Source of the DNA: a bacterium
Lineage (GTDB): Bacteria; Actinomycetota; Acidimicrobiia; Acidimicrobiales; CATQHL01
Reading direction: 5' to 3'
DNA: 5,985 bases
Assembly: GCA_026713745.1 (NCBI GenBank)
Contig: JAPONU010000487.1
Span: 1-5,985 of the forward strand
A program made the position numbers and the translations under genes. Of the stretch, positions 4,042 through 5,985 are shown piece by piece (position 1 is the first letter of the stretch; each line of letters starts with the position of its first letter). The notes under the pieces are model-generated. The model worked only from the letters and a program-made list of their open reading frames with translations. It did no database searches and was not told the DNA's origin.

Positions 4042-5985
4042 ATGACCGCACCGCACAACGACGACGCCGGCACCTTCCCGGGGCGCCTCGGGCGCACCTA
4101 TCGCGACAGCGAACCCTGGTACCCCCAGCCGCAGGTGCCCGGCGGCCCGAACGTGGTGATCGTGCTGTTCGACGACCTGGGTTTCGCCGACCTGGGCTGC
4201 TACGGCTCCGAGGTGCGCACCCCGCACCTCGACGCCCTGGCGGCCGGCGGCTACCTGTACAACAACTTCCACACGACCACGCTGTGCTCACCGTCGCGTG
4301 CCTGCCTGCTGACGGGCCGTAACCATCACGCCGTCGGCATGCGGATGCTGTCCAACATCGACTCCGGGTGGCCCAGCGGCCGGGGCCGCATCAGCCGGCG
4401 CGCCGCCCTGCTGTCGGAGGTGCTGGGCGACGCCGGCTACAACACCTTCGCCGTCGGCAAGTGGCACGTGGCGCCGATGCGGCAGGTCACCGGTGCCGGC
4501 CCGTACGACGAGTGGCCCCTCGGGCGGGGCTTCAACCAGTTCTACGGGTTCATGAACGGGGCCACCGACCACTACTACCCCGAACTGTTCCGGGACAACC
4601 ATGCCGTCGACCCGCCGGCGCTGCCCACCGACGGCTACCACCTCACCGACGATCTGATGGACCGGGCCATCGGCTACATCGCCGACCACATCGCCCACCG
4701 CCCCACCAGCCCGTTCTTCTGCTATGTCCCGCTTGGCGCCGCGCACTTCCCCCATCACGCCCCGGCGGAGTTCATGGAAGCGGCACGGGGCCGCTACGAC
4801 GCCGGCTGGGACGCCATCCGCCGCGGCCGCTACGAGCGCCAGTTGGCCTCCGGCGTCATCCCCGCCGCCACCGAGCTGCCCCCGGCCAATCCCGACGTGC
4901 CGCCGTGGGACTCCCTCGACCCCGCCGAGCAGCGCGTGGCGGCGCGCCTCGCCGAGGCCTACGCCGCCTTCGTGGAGCACACCGACGCCGCCCTGGGCCG
5001 GCTGTTCGAGTTCCTTCGCATCACCGGGCGCTGGGAGGACACGCTGGTGGTCGTGACATCGGACAACGGCGCCGCCATGGAGGGCGGCCGCCTGGGGATG
5101 TACAGCGCCATCCGGTTCTTCAACGACATGCCCGAGGACTTCGACCGCACACTCGGCGCCCTCGACGACGTCGGCGGCCCCCTCGCCGACAGCCACTACG
5201 CCACCGGCTGGGCGCAGGCCTCCAACACTCCCGGGCGCTGGTACAAGTACCACACCCACGGCGGCGGGGTGCGCGACCCGCTGATCGTCTCGTGGCCCGG
5301 CCACCTGGGGTGCCCCGGGGCGATCCTTCCTCAGTTCGGCCACATCATCGACATCGCCCCGACGATCTACGAGGTCACCGGCGTCACACCGCCGGAGAGC
5401 TACCGGGGCGTGCCGCAGATGCCGGTCCACGGCCGGAGCCTGGCCTACACCTTCACCGATCCCGAAGCCGCCGCGCCGAGCCGCACCCAGTACTTCGAGA
5501 TGTTCGGCAACCGCGGCCTGTGGGCCGACGGCTGGAAAGCGGTCACCCACCACGACCCGGGCAGTGACTACAGCGAGCGCGAATGGGAGCTGTACCACCT
5601 CGACGAGGACTTCTCCGAGGCGCACGACCTGGCCGCCGTCCACCCCCACAAGCTCCGCGAGCTGACCGAGCTCTGGTGGATGGAAGCGGGTCGCTACGAC
5701 GTGCTCCCTCTCGACGACCGCTCCGTCGAACTGTTCAGCGCCCCGCCACCCCCCGGCACGTCCCAGACGCGCGCCGTCTTCGAGTACTACCCCCCCGTCT
5801 CGCACATCGAACCCAGCGCCGCGCCCCCTGTCGGCCACTCCGATCACCGCATCACAGCGGTGATGTCCGGCGAGATCAGCGGGGTCATCCTCAGCATCGG
5901 CAACGTGCAGTCCGGCTTCGCCCTCTGGGCCGCCGGCGGCGCCCTGCACTACGAGTACAACGCCGCAGGCGATGTCACAGCCGCC
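4042..5985 (+). CDS. Type I (formylglycine) sulfatase, long arylsulfatase family, cut by right edge
   Basis: The frame is open from ATG 4042 to the window end, giving 648 residues without a stop. Sulfatases of this class hydrolyse sulfate esters to alcohol plus sulfate. The formylglycine motif CSPSRACLLTGR spans 82-93; Cys82 would be oxidised by a formylglycine-generating enzyme (CxPxR type), which is not in the window. Other expected active-site residues are present: metal ligands Asp44-Asp45 (FDDLG) and Asp341-Asn342 (SDNG), Arg86, Lys140 and His142 (GKWH), His235 (AAHFPHHAP) and Lys402 (KYHTHGGGVRDP). The segments RYDAGWDAIR (251-260), HIIDIAPTIYEVTG (434-447) and QYFEMFGNRG (483-492) are hallmarks of the long arylsulfatases of roughly 750-800 residues, so about 100 or more are probably missing. 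Residues from about 560 form the family's C-terminal beta-rich region. No signal peptide or Tat motif is seen, so a cytoplasmic location is inferred. It is probably the last identified member of the transporter operon. Exact substrate unknown. Confidence 0.95.
   Translation, partial: MTAPHNDDAGTFPGRLGRTYRDSEPWYPQPQVPGGPNVVIVLFDDLGFADLGCYGSEVRTPHLDALAAGGYLYNNFHTTTLCSPSRACLLTGRNHHAVGMRMLSNIDSGWPSGRGRISRRAALLSEVLGDAGYNTFAVGKWHVAPMRQVTGAGPYDEWPLGRGFNQFYGFMNGATDHYYPELFRDNHAVDPPALPTDGYHLTDDLMDRAIGYIADHIAHRPTSPFFCYVPLGAAHFPHHAPAEFMEAARGRYDAGWDAIRRGRYERQLASGVIPAATELPPANPDVPPWDSLDPAEQRVAARLAEAYAAFVEHTDAALGRLFEFLRITGRWEDTLVVVTSDNGAAMEGGRLGMYSAIRFFNDMPEDFDRTLGALDDVGGPLADSHYATGWAQASNTPGRWYKYHTHGGGVRDPLIVSWPGHLGCPGAILPQFGHIIDIAPTIYEVTGVTPPESYRGVPQMPVHGRSLAYTFTDPEAAAPSRTQYFEMFGNRGLWADGWKAVTHHDPGSDYSEREWELYHLDEDFSEAHDLAAVHPHKLRELTELWWMEAGRYDVLPLDDRSVELFSAPPPPGTSQTRAVFEYYPPVSHIEPSAAPPVGHSDHRITAVMSGEISGVILSIGNVQSGFALWAAGGALHYEYNAAGDVTAA

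Noticed and set aside
4288..5949. Long open frame on the - strand (about 553 codons), and a + strand frame at 4368-5567, over the sulfatase
   Set aside because: Both overlap the sulfatase, whose frame carries every active-site motif. The antisense frame is Val/Gly/Ala-rich without domains, and the other + frame is Arg/Pro/His-rich, as expected of out-of-phase reading.

Overview
The window is G+C-rich DNA (about two thirds by eye). The third codon positions are strongly G/C-biased, so long open frames appear antisense to nearly every gene. Together with a DUF222/13E12-type HNH endonuclease tail, a possible leaderless -10 box and a lipoprotein-type solute-binding protein, this suggests an actinobacterium. 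Acidimicrobiia would fit, but that is only a guess. There is no rRNA, tRNA, CRISPR array or insertion sequence.

Layout. Positions 1-285 (+) hold the C-terminal end of an HNH endonuclease of the DUF222-associated family, cut by the left edge. Positions 374-940 (-) encode a DinB-like four-helix metalloprotein, convergent with the HNH gene. The space between them (and both gene ends) is made of three copies of a 33-45 bp repeat. Positions 941-1281 are a divergent intergenic region with no convincing gene. It holds a probable leaderless promoter for the DinB gene, a 16-bp direct repeat pair and a perfect 14-bp palindrome next to a -10-like box. From 1282 to the right edge, four genes lie on the + strand: a solute-binding lipoprotein, an ABC ATPase, a single ABC permease (NitT/TauT/sulfonate-type importer), and a long type I sulfatase that runs off the window.

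How they work together. The last four genes read as one functional unit. The lipoprotein captures a small anionic substrate, the permease and ATPase import it, and the sulfatase, which has no visible export signal, hydrolyses a sulfate ester inside the cell. The simplest reading is sulfate-ester scavenging for sulfur, similar in logic to the ats transporter/sulfatase clusters of pseudomonads. The substrate cannot be read from sequence. The HNH and DinB genes look unrelated to this unit. I see no clearly new biological system. The most unusual non-coding signal is the repeat shared by the two convergent gene ends.
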